A DNA stretch of 64,000 bases, from positions 1-64,000 of the forward strand of contig NZ_NIVQ01000011.1 in the NCBI RefSeq assembly GCF_002811245.1, in the 5' to 3' direction. This stretch comes from Vibrio salilacus (lineage in GTDB: Bacteria > Pseudomonadota > Gammaproteobacteria > Enterobacterales > Vibrionaceae). Each line of letters begins with the position of its first letter. The first letter of the stretch is position 1. The notes under the pieces are model-generated. The model was not told the DNA's origin and ran no database searches. It saw only the letters and a list, made by a program, of their open reading frames with translations. Position numbers and translations under genes: made by a program. Of the stretch, positions 9,865 to 19,286 are shown piece after piece.

Positions 9865-10935
9865 TCACAATTTACGCCGCAGTAACAATAAGGCGATGGT
9901 CAAAAATACCATGCTTGGCATCACGGCACCGAACACTGGCGGAATGTTATACACCAAGCTTAACGGCCCAAAGAACTCACTAGAAATATAGAAAGTAAAG
10001 CCGGCAATAACCCCTGACAGAATACGCGCGCCCATGGTCACGCTGCGCAGCGGCCCAAAGATAAAGGACAACGCCATCAGCATCATCACCCCAATCGAAA
10101 ACGGCTGAGTCACTTTACGCCAAAATGCCAACTCATAACGCGCCGGATCTTGCTCTGAGGCTTTCAAGTAGGTCACATAGTCATATAATCCAGCCAGTGA
10201 TAGCTCTTCTGGTTTTACCGTCACCACTGCAAGCTTGTCGGGAGCCAACGATGTAGTCCAACGATACTCTGGCAGGCTCTGTTTAGCGATTTCGATTTCG
10301 TCTGCCATCTCGGTGATCTGGACATCTTTCATTATCCACGTGTTGTTAGCGTCGTACTCGACTTCGGCAGCATGAACCACGCTCTTAAGATGTTTATTGT
10401 CATCGAAACGCCACATATTCATGACGTAGATTTTGTCATCTTCGACCTTGCCAATAAAAATAAAGTCATTCGCATCTCGCGCCCACACGCCAGTACGCAC
10501 CGATAAAATAGCGCCGTTCGAGGTCGCAAACGCACGTAAATCACGTGCCATTTTCTGCGCTTGTGGCGCGCCCCACTGGCCTAATAAAGTCACAACAATC
10601 ATTAACGGCACTGCGGTTTTCAGCACCGACATGCCGATGTTGAGTTTCGAAAAACCAGCCGCTTGCATGACCACTAACTCTGAGCTCGACGCTAGCATGC
10701 CCAAACCAATCAGTGCGCCAAGTAACGCTGCCATTGGAAAAAACATTTCAATATCACGCGGAATACTGAGTAAAACGAACAACAACGCCTGGATGAGGTC
10801 ATAGGTTCCATCTCCCACTTTACGCAACTGCTCAACGTATTTAATGATTGCAGACAAGCCCACAAAGGTCGCTAGCACTAATGAAGTGGTCGCAATGATG
10901 GTTTTGCCGATATAAAGATCGAGAATTTTAAACAC
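9865..10935 (-). CDS. lptG: LPS export ABC transporter permease LptG
   Basis: Inner-membrane permease that with LptF and the ATPase LptB extracts lipopolysaccharide and passes it to LptC. 356 residues, YjgP/YjgQ family, with three N-terminal membrane helices (about 12-32, 60-85, 100-120), a periplasmic beta-jellyroll (about 130-260) and three C-terminal helices ending VFLTIALLLLRRKL. It starts 3 nt after the lptF stop, so the pair is translationally linked. Confidence 0.95.
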   Translation of the reverse strand: MFKILDLYIGKTIIATTSLVLATFVGLSAIIKYVEQLRKVGDGTYDLIQALLFVLLSIPRDIEMFFPMAALLGALIGLGMLASSSELVVMQAAGFSKLNIGMSVLKTAVPLMIVVTLLGQWGAPQAQKMARDLRAFATSNGAILSVRTGVWARDANDFIFIGKVEDDKIYVMNMWRFDDNKHLKSVVHAAEVEYDANNTWIMKDVQITEMADEIEIAKQSLPEYRWTTSLAPDKLAVVTVKPEELSLAGLYDYVTYLKASEQDPARYELAFWRKVTQPFSIGVMMLMALSFIFGPLRSVTMGARILSGVIAGFTFYISSEFFGPLSLVYNIPPVFGAVMPSMVFLTIALLLLRRKL

Positions 10936-10938
10936 GAC

Positions 10939-12042
10939 TTACGCTGCCTTTTTTCTTTGTATTAATTTGTCTTTAAAGCGGCGAACAGGAATGCTGTCCA
11001 TCGAGTTAATCCCAATTGCGGTAAGCAGTAATGCCGCATTAATTGGCCACATCCCGATTACCGCAGGGATAGTTCCATCTTCTAATGCTGATTTTGTCGC
11101 ACTAATGGAGAGGAAGTAAGCCAGGTAGATCAGGATCGCCGGGCCCATTTTAGCAAAGCGCCCCTGACGTGGATTAACAGCAGACAGCGGGACAACCAAC
11201 ATGGTCAGCAAGGGAATACATACCACAAGCGAGATACGCCACTGCAATTCAGCTTGTGCACGCGGATCATGATTTTTGATTAGCTCCAGAGTCGGAATGG
11301 CTTCCCAGTCACGACCTTTGGGCTTAACGTCACGCTGACCTATCAAACCTTCATATTGATCAAACTCGGTAATCATATAATCAACGCGGGTCGGTACTCC
11401 TTCGTAGCGCGTCCCTTGGTACATACGAATCACTTGGCGACCATCACTAAGTTGTTTCACTTCTCCAGATTGAGAAAAAGAAACACTCGGTAAAATAGAG
11501 TCTCGCGGGCGCATTTGCGCGACAAACACATGTTTGAGTTGCTTGCCGTCAATATCATCAATAAACACCACAGAAGAGCCATCTGGTGTTCCTTGAAAGT
11601 GGCCTTTTTTGAGCAAATCTACGCTATTTTCCGATTCGACTTCTTCTTGTAACTGCGCCAGTTTGTCTTGACTGTAAGGTGAGAAGACAAATGAGTTAAA
11701 GCCGGCGATCACCCCCGTAATCACCGCCAAATACAATGCCGAGCGAATCAAGAACTTATTGCCAATACCAGTGGCGTTCATCACGGTAATTTCACTTTCT
11801 GCGTACAAACGGCCGAAAGTCAGCAAGATCCCTAAAAACAGACTCAGAGGCAGCATCAATAATCCCATTGATGGCATACTCAAGGCGACGTAATGCATCA
11901 CCAAACTAGCGGGAATATCACCATCGGATGCATCAGCCAATACTTTGATCAATTTTTGGCTCAGGAACACGAGAAAAAGGATAAAAAATATCGCTAATTG
12001 GCTTTTGAGTGTCTCGCGGATCAAATATCTAACAATAATCAC
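10939..12042 (-). CDS. lptF: LPS export ABC transporter permease LptF
   Basis: Partner permease of LptG in the LptB2FG extractor. 367 residues; begins MIIVRYLIRETLKSQ like E. coli LptF, with helices near 12-30, 50-75 and 100-120, a periplasmic jellyroll domain, and the conserved cytoplasmic VVPLSAVNPRQGRFAKMGPAI before the last helices. The start codon is GTG (12042) with an AGG Shine-Dalgarno about 9 nt upstream. It is divergent from pepA, as in E. coli. Confidence 0.95.
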   Translation of the reverse strand: MIIVRYLIRETLKSQLAIFFILFLVFLSQKLIKVLADASDGDIPASLVMHYVALSMPSMGLLMLPLSLFLGILLTFGRLYAESEITVMNATGIGNKFLIRSALYLAVITGVIAGFNSFVFSPYSQDKLAQLQEEVESENSVDLLKKGHFQGTPDGSSVVFIDDIDGKQLKHVFVAQMRPRDSILPSVSFSQSGEVKQLSDGRQVIRMYQGTRYEGVPTRVDYMITEFDQYEGLIGQRDVKPKGRDWEAIPTLELIKNHDPRAQAELQWRISLVVCIPLLTMLVVPLSAVNPRQGRFAKMGPAILIYLAYFLSISATKSALEDGTIPAVIGMWPINAALLLTAIGINSMDSIPVRRFKDKLIQRKKAA

Positions 12043-12064
12043 GCTGAAATTACCTATACAAAAC

Positions 12065-12091
12065 TTGTTTTTTTAATTGAATCACTATAAT
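12065..12091 (+). promoter_or_regulatory. Probable pepA promoter
   Basis: TTGTTT (12065-12070) and a perfect TATAAT (12086-12091) with a short 15-nt spacer in the AT-rich lptF-pepA divergent region. The -10 is convincing; the -35 is not. Confidence 0.4.
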
Positions 12092-12232
12092 TTCCCGTTA
12101 AACCTTTTATTTTATAAATTTTTGGCTAACTGTTAATGCGCTTATTTAAGGATAGTTCCGAGTAAGGAATCAACCAGTAAGATGCATTATCTAACATTTA
12201 GTTCTATTTGTCTTCAGGATGTAGGAGTACGC

Positions 12233-13753
12233 ATGGAGTTCAGTGTAAAAAGTGGCAGTCCAGAGAAACAGCGCAGTGCATGTATCGTTGTGGGTGTGTT
12301 CGAGCCACGTCGCCTTTCTCCAGTTGCTGAGCAACTCGATAAAATCAGCGATGGCTATATTAGTTCACTGCTTCGCCGTGGTGATCTGGAAGGAAAACCG
12401 GGGCAAATGCTTCTGCTTCATCAAGTACCAGGTGTGCTGTCTGAACGCGTTTTATTGGTCGGTTGCGGCAAAGAGCGCGAACTTGGTGAGCGTCAATACA
12501 AAGAAATCATTCAAAAAACCATTAACACGCTTAATGAAACCGGTTCGATGGAAGCGGTATGCTTCTTAACAGAACTGCATGTTAAAGGACGCGATACCTA
12601 TTGGAAAGTGCGTCAAGCCGTTGAAGCAACCAAAGATGGCTTGTACACCTTTGATCAGTTTAAAACGGTTAAACCTGAAACACGCCGTCCATTGCGTAAG
12701 TTGGTCTTTAACGTGCCAACACGTCGTGAGCTCAACCTAGGCGAGAAAGCAATCACACACGGGCTGGCTATCTCTTCTGGTGTTAAAGCCTCGAAAGATC
12801 TCGGTAACATGCCACCAAATGTGGCAAATCCTGCTTACCTTGCCTCACAAGCTCGCCGTTTGGCAGACGATTACGCAACCGTCACGACCAAGATCATCGG
12901 TGAACAAGAGATGGAAAAACTGGGTATGACCTCATACCTAGCCGTAGGCCGAGGCTCTAAAAACGATTCTATGATGTCAATCATGGAGTACAAAGGCAAC
13001 CCCGATCCAGATGCCAAGCCTATCGTTCTAGTAGGTAAAGGCCTCACGTTCGATTCAGGCGGTATTTCTCTTAAGCCAGGAGAAGGAATGGATGAGATGA
13101 AGTACGACATGTGTGGTGCTGCATCTGTATTCGGAACCATGAAAGCGCTGGCTAAGCTCAACCTGCCTATCAATGTGACGGGTATCCTTGCAGGCTGTGA
13201 AAACATGCCTGGCAGTAATGCTTATCGCCCTGGTGACATCCTTACCACCATGTCAGGTCAAACCGTTGAAGTACTCAACACCGATGCAGAAGGCCGCCTG
13301 GTTCTTTGTGATGTGTTAACGTACGTTGAGCGCTTTGAACCTGAGTGTGTGGTTGATGTTGCCACGCTGACAGGAGCGTGTGTTATCGCACTCGGTCATC
13401 ACATCAGCGGCGTTATCTCAAACCATAACCCACTGTCTCATGAACTCGTCAACGCTTCTGAGCAAGCCAGTGATCGTGCTTGGCGCCTACCAATGGCAGA
13501 CGAATACCATGAACAGCTCAAGAGCCCATTTGCCGATATGGCAAACATTGGTGGTCGCCCAGGTGGCACCATCACAGCCGGTTGTTTCTTGTCTAAGTTC
13601 GCCAAGAAATACCATTGGGCTCACCTTGATATCGCCGGTACCGCGTGGAAGTCAGGTGCAGCGAAAGGGTCTACGGGGCGCCCAGTCTCAATGCTTGTCC
13701 AATTCTTACTCAACCGAAGTGGCCAAGAGACTGAGGAACAAACCTCAAAATAA
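12233..13753 (+). CDS. pepA: Leucyl aminopeptidase PepA (M17)
   Basis: Hexameric two-metal aminopeptidase; in E. coli the same protein also binds DNA at cer sites and at carAB. From [16 protein letters not shown] it is 506 residues and nearly colinear with E. coli PepA. Metal and catalytic segments are [15 protein letters not shown] (about 269-283) and the M17 signature NTDAEGRL (about 350-357). An in-frame ATG 17 codons upstream exists, but the Shine-Dalgarno AGGAG before 12233 and family alignment favour this start. In this lineage PepA might act as an ArgR co-factor or pyrimidine regulator, which is inference from E. coli. Confidence 0.96.
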   Translation: MEFSVKSGSPEKQRSACIVVGVFEPRRLSPVAEQLDKISDGYISSLLRRGDLEGKPGQMLLLHQVPGVLSERVLLVGCGKERELGERQYKEIIQKTINTLNETGSMEAVCFLTELHVKGRDTYWKVRQAVEATKDGLYTFDQFKTVKPETRRPLRKLVFNVPTRRELNLGEKAITHGLAISSGVKASKDLGNMPPNVANPAYLASQARRLADDYATVTTKIIGEQEMEKLGMTSYLAVGRGSKNDSMMSIMEYKGNPDPDAKPIVLVGKGLTFDSGGISLKPGEGMDEMKYDMCGAASVFGTMKALAKLNLPINVTGILAGCENMPGSNAYRPGDILTTMSGQTVEVLNTDAEGRLVLCDVLTYVERFEPECVVDVATLTGACVIALGHHISGVISNHNPLSHELVNASEQASDRAWRLPMADEYHEQLKSPFADMANIGGRPGGTITAGCFLSKFAKKYHWAHLDIAGTAWKSGAAKGSTGRPVSMLVQFLLNRSGQETEEQTSK

Positions 13754-13756
13754 TCA

Positions 13757-13779
13757 AAAGGGCCGCAAGGCCCTTTTTT
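13757..13779 (+). terminator. Terminator of pepA
   Basis: Stem AAAGGGCC / GGCCCTTT with a GCAA tetraloop followed by TTT, immediately after the pepA stop and before holC. Confidence 0.8.
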
Positions 13780-13797
13780 GTAGGCTTAGGAAAAGTC

Positions 13798-14247
13798 ATG
13801 GCAAATGCAACGTTTTACATCGTTCCACCTGATTCCACTCAAGCGAGTCCGGAAGGCTTTGCGCACTATGTCCTGTTTCTCGCGCAGCATTTCGCCAAGC
13901 AAGGCGCAAAGGTTTATCTTAATTGCAACGATAAGGTACACGCCGAGCAAATCGCCGAACGATTTTGGCAAGTTGATCCCGCGCAGTTTATTGCGCACAA
14001 TTTGGTCGGTGAAGGCCCTAAGTATGCAACCAATATCGAAATCGGTTACCAAGCAGTCAAGCCTTCTTGGAACAGGCAATTGGTAATAAATTTGGCCGAT
14101 AATAAGACAACCTTTGCGAACAAGTTTGCTGAGGTGGTAGACTTCGTGCCTTGCGAAGAAAAAGCCAAGCAACTGGCACGAGAAAGATATAAAATCTATC
14201 GCCAAGCTGGCTATCAGCTACAAACGGTCAATATTGACCACAACTAG
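13798..14247 (+). CDS. holC: DNA polymerase III chi subunit HolC
   Basis: 149-residue clamp-loader-associated subunit that joins the psi subunit and SSB during replication. Family features: N-terminal MANATFYIVPPDS, an AxxFAHYVLFLAQHFAKQGAKVYLNCND segment, and NLADNKTTFANKFAEVVDFVPCEEKAKQLARERYKIYRQAGYQL at the C-terminus. The order pepA-holC-valS is shared with E. coli. The Shine-Dalgarno AGGA lies 8 nt before the ATG. The stop codon is inside a perfect hairpin (14233-14255). Confidence 0.93.
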   Translation: MANATFYIVPPDSTQASPEGFAHYVLFLAQHFAKQGAKVYLNCNDKVHAEQIAERFWQVDPAQFIAHNLVGEGPKYATNIEIGYQAVKPSWNRQLVINLADNKTTFANKFAEVVDFVPCEEKAKQLARERYKIYRQAGYQLQTVNIDHN

Positions 14248-14255
14248 TGGTCAAT
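14233..14255 (+). terminator. Hairpin over the holC stop codon
   Basis: Perfect 9-bp inverted repeat ATTGACCAC / GTGGTCAAT around AACTA; the TAG stop of holC is at the loop/stem junction. There is no T-tract, so it is either a weak terminator or an mRNA 3'-end/processing structure. Confidence 0.4.
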
Positions 14256-14454
14256 CCTTATAGTTAAGCTCTCCATTTAGAGAGTTCACTTATAATGATT
14301 GACTAAGATTTACCATCAACCAGAAAAGATTTCCTCAAAATAGTTGGGCGAAGAACAAGGCAACACGTGCGCAAATCCCTATCATCACACGAGTGGGCTT
14401 TTGAATGCCGTTAACGCCGCTCCCCGTCCAAATACGTCGAGGAAAAAGGCGACT

Positions 14455-17325
14455 ATGGAAAAGACATATAACCCAACTTCAATCGAACAAGCTTTATACC
14501 AAGCTTGGGAAGAGAAAGGCTACTTTAAGCCACACGGTGATACTTCAAAGCAAGCTTACAGCATCATGATCCCACCACCAAACGTCACCGGTAGCCTACA
14601 TATGGGCCATGCGTTCCAAGACACGATCATGGATACTCTGATCCGTGCAGAGCGTATGAAGGGTAAAAATACGCTTTGGCAAGTCGGTACTGACCACGCG
14701 GGTATCGCAACTCAAATGGTGGTTGAGCGTAAAATTGCAGCAGAAGAAGGCAAAACAAAACACGACTACGGCCGTGAAGCTTTCATCGACAAAATCTGGG
14801 AATGGAAAGCCGAATCAGGTGGCACCATCACGAAACAGCTACGTCGCCTAGGCGCATCGGTAGATTGGGATCGTGAACGATTCACAATGGATGATGGCCT
14901 TTCGGCTGCCACTCAAGAAGTGTTTGTCCGTCTTTACGAAGAAGACCTCATCTACCGTGGTAAACGCCTAGTAAACTGGGATCCGAAACTGCACACGGCG
15001 ATTTCTGATCTTGAAGTAGAAAACAAAGATAAAAAAGGCCACATGTGGCACTTCCGCTACCCATTAGCGAATGGCGTTAAAACCGCAGACGGTAAAGACT
15101 ACATTGTTGTTGCCACGACACGTCCAGAAACCATGCTCGGTGACACTGGCGTCGCGGTAAACCCTGAAGATCCTCGTTACAAAGATCTTATCGGTCAACA
15201 CGTTCTCCTACCGATCATCAACCGTTTGATCCCTATCGTCGCTGATGAGCACGCCGATATGGAAAAAGGCACAGGTTGTGTGAAGATCACGCCTGCTCAC
15301 GACTTTAACGATTACGAAGTGGGTAAACGTCACGGCCTACCGATGATCAACATCCTAACCTTCAACGCCGACATTCGTGATGCAGCTGAAGTGTTCACCA
15401 CTAACGGTGAAGAAAGCGATGTTTACTCTACCGAGTTACCGGCTAAATACCAAGGTATGGAGCGCTTTGCAGCACGTAAAGCGATCGTAGCTGAGTTTGA
15501 TCAACTGGGCTTACTCGAAGAAGTGAAAGATCACGACTTAACCGTACCTTACGGCGATCGTGGTGGTGTGGTTATCGAACCAATGCTGACTGACCAATGG
15601 TACGTACGCACAGCGCCTCTTGCTGAGCCTGCAGTTAAAGCCGTTGAAGATGGCCAGATCCAGTTCGTGCCTAAACAGTACGAAAACATGTACTTCGCGT
15701 GGATGCGTGACGTGCAAGACTGGTGTATCTCTCGTCAACTTTGGTGGGGCCACCGTATCCCAGCATGGTACGACAACGATGGTAAAGTTTACGTAGGTCG
15801 CACTGAAGAAGAAGTTCGTGAAAAGAACAACCTCGCGCCTGTTGTTGTACTTAAGCAAGACGACGACGTGTTGGATACCTGGTTCTCTTCTGCCCTGTGG
15901 ACATTCGGTACACAAGGCTGGCCTGAAGATACTGAAGCGCTGAAAACATTCCATCCATCTGATGTGTTAGTTTCAGGTTTCGACATCATCTTCTTCTGGG
16001 TTGCTCGTATGATCATGATGACGATGCACTTCTGTAAAGATGAACAAGGCAATGCGCAAGTGCCTTTTAAAACCGTTTACATGACTGGCCTTATCCGTGA
16101 TGAGAACGGTGACAAAATGTCTAAGTCTAAGGGCAACGTCCTTGACCCTATCGACATGATCGACGGTATTGATCTTGAATCTTTGGTTGAAAAGCGTTGT
16201 GGCAACATGATGCAGCCGCAACTTGCGAAGAAGATTGAAAAGAACACACGTAAAACCTTTGAAAACGGTATTGAACCCTACGGCACCGATGCCCTGCGTT
16301 TCACCCTAGCAGCCATGGCTTCAACTGGCCGTGACATCAACTGGGACATGAAGCGTCTTGAAGGTTACCGTAACTTCTGTAACAAGCTATGGAACGCAAG
16401 TCGTTACGTACTCATGAACACAGAAGAACACGACTGTGGTATGTCGCTGTCTGCCAAGGACCGTGCAAACATGGAATTCTCTCTGGCTGATAAGTGGATT
16501 GAGTCTCAGTTTGAAGTGGCTGCAAAAGAGTTTAACGCTCACCTAGACAACTACCGTCTAGATATGGCAGCGAACACTTTGTACGAGTTCATTTGGAACC
16601 AGTTCTGTGACTGGTATCTAGAGCTAACTAAACCGGTTCTTTGGAAAGGTGATGCAGCCCAACAGCAAGCAACACGCTACACCTTGATTACGGTTCTTGA
16701 GAAGACACTGCGTCTTGCTCACCCAGTACTTCCTTACATCACCGAGTCAATCTGGCAGAGCGTTAAGCCGCTCATTGATGGTGTGGAAGGCGACACAATT
16801 ATGCTACAAGCGCTGCCTCAGTACGACGAAGCCAACTTCCACCAAGAAGCACTCGACGACATCGAGTGGGTCAAAGCGTTCATCACTAGTATTCGTAACC
16901 TACGTGCCGAGTACGACATTGCACCAGGCAAACCGCTAGACGTGATGCTAAAAGCAAGCGAGCAAGATGCTGCGCGCCTAGAAGCAAACCGCAAAGTATT
17001 GATGGCGTTAGCTAAACTTGAGCAAATCACGCTGGTATCGGAAGGTGACACACTACCGGCATGTGCAACGGCACTGGTTGCTAAGTCTGAACTATTGATC
17101 CCGATGGCAGGCCTTATCGACAAGGATGCAGAGCTTGCGCGTCTTGATGGCGAAATCAACAAGACTCACGGTGAAATCAAACGCATCGAAGGCAAGCTAG
17201 GCAATCAAGGTTTCGTTGCTAAAGCCCCTGAAGCGGTTGTCGCTAAAGAGCGTGAAAAGCTTGAAGGTTACAAAGAGACGCTAGTGAAGCTTGAAGAACA
17301 AAAGACCACCATCGCTGCACTATAA
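14455..17325 (+). CDS. valS: Valine--tRNA ligase
   Basis: Class I synthetase that charges tRNA-Val and edits Thr. From [20 protein letters not shown] it is 956 residues, the usual size. The HIGH-type motif [16 protein letters not shown] is near 42-57, the CP1 editing domain contains [15 protein letters not shown], the KMSKS loop is [13 protein letters not shown] (about 556-568), and a C-terminal coiled coil ([19 protein letters not shown]) binds tRNA. An open frame extends 37 codons further upstream, but the Shine-Dalgarno GAGGAAAAAGG and family N-terminus fix the start here. Confidence 0.98.
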   Translation: MEKTYNPTSIEQALYQAWEEKGYFKPHGDTSKQAYSIMIPPPNVTGSLHMGHAFQDTIMDTLIRAERMKGKNTLWQVGTDHAGIATQMVVERKIAAEEGKTKHDYGREAFIDKIWEWKAESGGTITKQLRRLGASVDWDRERFTMDDGLSAATQEVFVRLYEEDLIYRGKRLVNWDPKLHTAISDLEVENKDKKGHMWHFRYPLANGVKTADGKDYIVVATTRPETMLGDTGVAVNPEDPRYKDLIGQHVLLPIINRLIPIVADEHADMEKGTGCVKITPAHDFNDYEVGKRHGLPMINILTFNADIRDAAEVFTTNGEESDVYSTELPAKYQGMERFAARKAIVAEFDQLGLLEEVKDHDLTVPYGDRGGVVIEPMLTDQWYVRTAPLAEPAVKAVEDGQIQFVPKQYENMYFAWMRDVQDWCISRQLWWGHRIPAWYDNDGKVYVGRTEEEVREKNNLAPVVVLKQDDDVLDTWFSSALWTFGTQGWPEDTEALKTFHPSDVLVSGFDIIFFWVARMIMMTMHFCKDEQGNAQVPFKTVYMTGLIRDENGDKMSKSKGNVLDPIDMIDGIDLESLVEKRCGNMMQPQLAKKIEKNTRKTFENGIEPYGTDALRFTLAAMASTGRDINWDMKRLEGYRNFCNKLWNASRYVLMNTEEHDCGMSLSAKDRANMEFSLADKWIESQFEVAAKEFNAHLDNYRLDMAANTLYEFIWNQFCDWYLELTKPVLWKGDAAQQQATRYTLITVLEKTLRLAHPVLPYITESIWQSVKPLIDGVEGDTIMLQALPQYDEANFHQEALDDIEWVKAFITSIRNLRAEYDIAPGKPLDVMLKASEQDAARLEANRKVLMALAKLEQITLVSEGDTLPACATALVAKSELLIPMAGLIDKDAELARLDGEINKTHGEIKRIEGKLGNQGFVAKAPEAVVAKEREKLEGYKETLVKLEEQKTTIAAL

Positions 17326-17365
17326 TTGAGTTGCAACACGATAGTTAATCGGTAACATACTGAAA

Positions 17366-17398
17366 TAAAAGGGCCAGTCATCGCGACTGGCCCTTTTT
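17366..17398. terminator. Bidirectional terminator after valS
   Basis: Perfect 12-bp stem AAAGGGCCAGTC / GACTGGCCCTTT with an ATCGC loop; TTTTT-like runs on both strands let it also end the convergent dehydrogenase operon. Confidence 0.9.
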
Positions 17399-17425
17399 AC
17401 GTGTGTGTCCCATCCTGAAATAGGA

Positions 17426-18388
17426 TTACACCACTCGATTGTGCTCTCGACCTTCAATAAAGGCGCCAATATTGTCGATAAGAATATTGGCTAAGTTTTG
17501 AATCGCAGAATCACTGCCCCATGCCACATGAGGCGTGAGAAGCAAATTGGGTAAGTGCATATTAGCAATTAAGGAGTTGGACTCATCAGCAGGTTCGTCG
17601 GTAAACACATCAATCCCTGCACCACGAATAGTGCCATGTTTTAACGCATCGACTAACGCCTCTTCATCAACCAAGCCACCGCGCCCAGCATTAATCACAA
17701 TCGAGCTCGACTTCATACTCGCAAGCTCATGACGACCAATCAAATGGCGCGTCTCGTCATTGAGTGGGCAATGCAGCGTCACCACATCTGACATCGCCAA
17801 TAAACGCTCAAACGAGATATACCCCTGACGACACTGGCGTTGTCCTTTGCGTTCAGCAAACAGCACATTCATTCCCACTGACTTCGCTAACTGGGCCGTC
17901 GCTTGACCTAAAGCACCACTGCCAATGATACCCAGTGTCGATCCTGCCACATCACTGATGGGATGAGTAAAGAAACAGAACTGCTTATGTCGCTGCCACT
18001 CTCCAGCGGCAATGTCATTATGATACCCCTTCAAATTGCGCTTGAGGGCAAAGATCATCGCCAACACGTGCTCAGGAACGGACTGGGTGGCATACCCACG
18101 AATGTTGGTTACGGCAATACCAAACTCTTGGCACGCCTCGATATCGACATTGTTAAAGCCTGTTGCGGCGATCGCGATCATCTTAAGATTCGGCAACTGC
18201 ATCAATATCGCACGATCAAGAACCACTTTATTGGTGATCACGATATCCGCTTGCTGGAGACGATCAACAACCTCGCCAGGCGCGGTCAGATCATACTCTC
18301 GCCATTGATGATCAAAAGGCAGATGGGGCAAATCAATTCGAGTTGGGATCGTAGCACGATCAAGAAAGACAATAGTCGGCAGCGTCAT
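17426..18388 (-). CDS. D-2-hydroxyacid dehydrogenase (HprA/glycerate dehydrogenase-like)
   Basis: 320-residue NAD(P)-dependent oxidoreductase. The Rossmann motif LGIIGSGALGQATA lies near 147-160. Catalytic Arg (INAGRGG near 230), Glu (DVFTDEP near 258) and His (TPHVAW near 284) are all visible. The substrate cannot be fixed; glycerate/hydroxypyruvate is the commonest for this subgroup. Start chosen at the ATG with GGAGG 5 nt upstream (18388); an open frame runs 44 codons further upstream into rluA but is not family-like. It is 31 nt downstream of rluA on the same strand, so probably co-transcribed with it. Confidence 0.88.
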   Translation of the reverse strand: MTLPTIVFLDRATIPTRIDLPHLPFDHQWREYDLTAPGEVVDRLQQADIVITNKVVLDRAILMQLPNLKMIAIAATGFNNVDIEACQEFGIAVTNIRGYATQSVPEHVLAMIFALKRNLKGYHNDIAAGEWQRHKQFCFFTHPISDVAGSTLGIIGSGALGQATAQLAKSVGMNVLFAERKGQRQCRQGYISFERLLAMSDVVTLHCPLNDETRHLIGRHELASMKSSSIVINAGRGGLVDEEALVDALKHGTIRGAGIDVFTDEPADESNSLIANMHLPNLLLTPHVAWGSDSAIQNLANILIDNIGAFIEGREHNRVV

Positions 18389-18419
18389 GGAACCTCCGTG
18401 TCGCTGCCTTGGAAATAGG

Positions 18420-19157
18420 TTATGGGTGTGGCAGCGTTTTATAGTCTGGTAATTCTCGCACAGGTGCGAAAAAGTGAAAGATAATCGCTTCCGCTTCAAG
18501 ATAGAAGTCACAAGGAACAAACAGACTACGCAAACTATTGCATTGTGGGTGATAGAAACTCAGTTCAGCGGCGTGCAATTCTAATCGATTAGAAAAATCA
18601 AACGCCTCATCTTGGGCGTAAAACTCATCGCCAACAATCGCATGTCCTAGCGCTTGCATATGAACACGCAATTGGTGTGAGCGACCTGTAGTAGGCAGCA
18701 AGCGAACCAAGGTGGTTTTTGCTTCACGCTTGACCACTTGATAGCGCGTTTTAGCCTGTTTGCCTGTTTCAAAACACACTTTCTGTTTAGGACGATTAGG
18801 CCAATCGCCAATAAGCGGCAAATTAACTTCTCCCTCATCCGCCTCAACATGACCCCATACCCGCGCATAATAAACCTTGTGGGTTAAGCGGTATTGAAAT
18901 TGCTTTTTCAGCGCCCGTTCAGCAAGCTTGTTTTTCGCTAGCAGCATTAACCCCGAAGTGTCCATATCAAGGCGGTGAACCACTTGAACATCGGGGTAAA
19001 TATCCACTAGGCGAGACCACATACTGTCGTAATGCTCAGCTAAACGCCCAGGAACAGACAACAATCCCGACGGCTTATTCACCGCCAGAATATGCTCATC
19101 TTCAAAGACAATATCAACCCAAGGCTCAGTTGGCGGGTGGTACTCTGTCATGGCCAT
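18420..19157 (-). CDS. rluA: Dual-specificity pseudouridine synthase RluA
   Basis: Converts U746 of 23S rRNA and U32 of several tRNAs to pseudouridine. 245 residues with no S4 domain. The catalytic motif HRLDMDTSGLML (Asp near 64) is intact, with DEHILAVNKPSGLLSVPGR before it and TTGRSHQLRVHM (about 160-171) after it. It follows rapA on the same strand, as in E. coli (rapA-rluA). Confidence 0.93.
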   Translation of the reverse strand: MAMTEYHPPTEPWVDIVFEDEHILAVNKPSGLLSVPGRLAEHYDSMWSRLVDIYPDVQVVHRLDMDTSGLMLLAKNKLAERALKKQFQYRLTHKVYYARVWGHVEADEGEVNLPLIGDWPNRPKQKVCFETGKQAKTRYQVVKREAKTTLVRLLPTTGRSHQLRVHMQALGHAIVGDEFYAQDEAFDFSNRLELHAAELSFYHPQCNSLRSLFVPCDFYLEAEAIIFHFFAPVRELPDYKTLPHP

Positions 19158-19217
19158 AAAGACCTCCGAGAAATATCAAACCAAGCGTCATGTCCAATCG
19201 CAACAAAAGGGCGATGA

Positions 19218-19245
19218 GAGGGCTCCTCCACTGGAAGGAGCCCTC
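19218..19245. terminator. Hairpin between rapA and rluA
   Basis: Perfect 10-bp stem GAGGGCTCCT / AGGAGCCCTC with an 8-nt loop. On the minus strand (direction of rapA) there is no immediate T-tract (TCATCGCCCTTTT follows), so termination would be partial at best; it may let rluA be expressed at a reduced level. Confidence 0.5.
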
Positions 19246-19286
19246 ATGGTTTTATTCGCCGCTAGATTTGGTAATGACGTTTTTTT

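Noticed and set aside
9839..9866. Short direct repeat GTCATGTCCGT after mutS
   Set aside because: Only two copies of 11 nt in a short convergent spacer; likely a trivial duplication.
12182..12232. Upstream start for pepA
   Set aside because: The 17 extra codons are not family-like and the AGGAG ribosome-binding site serves the ATG at 12233.
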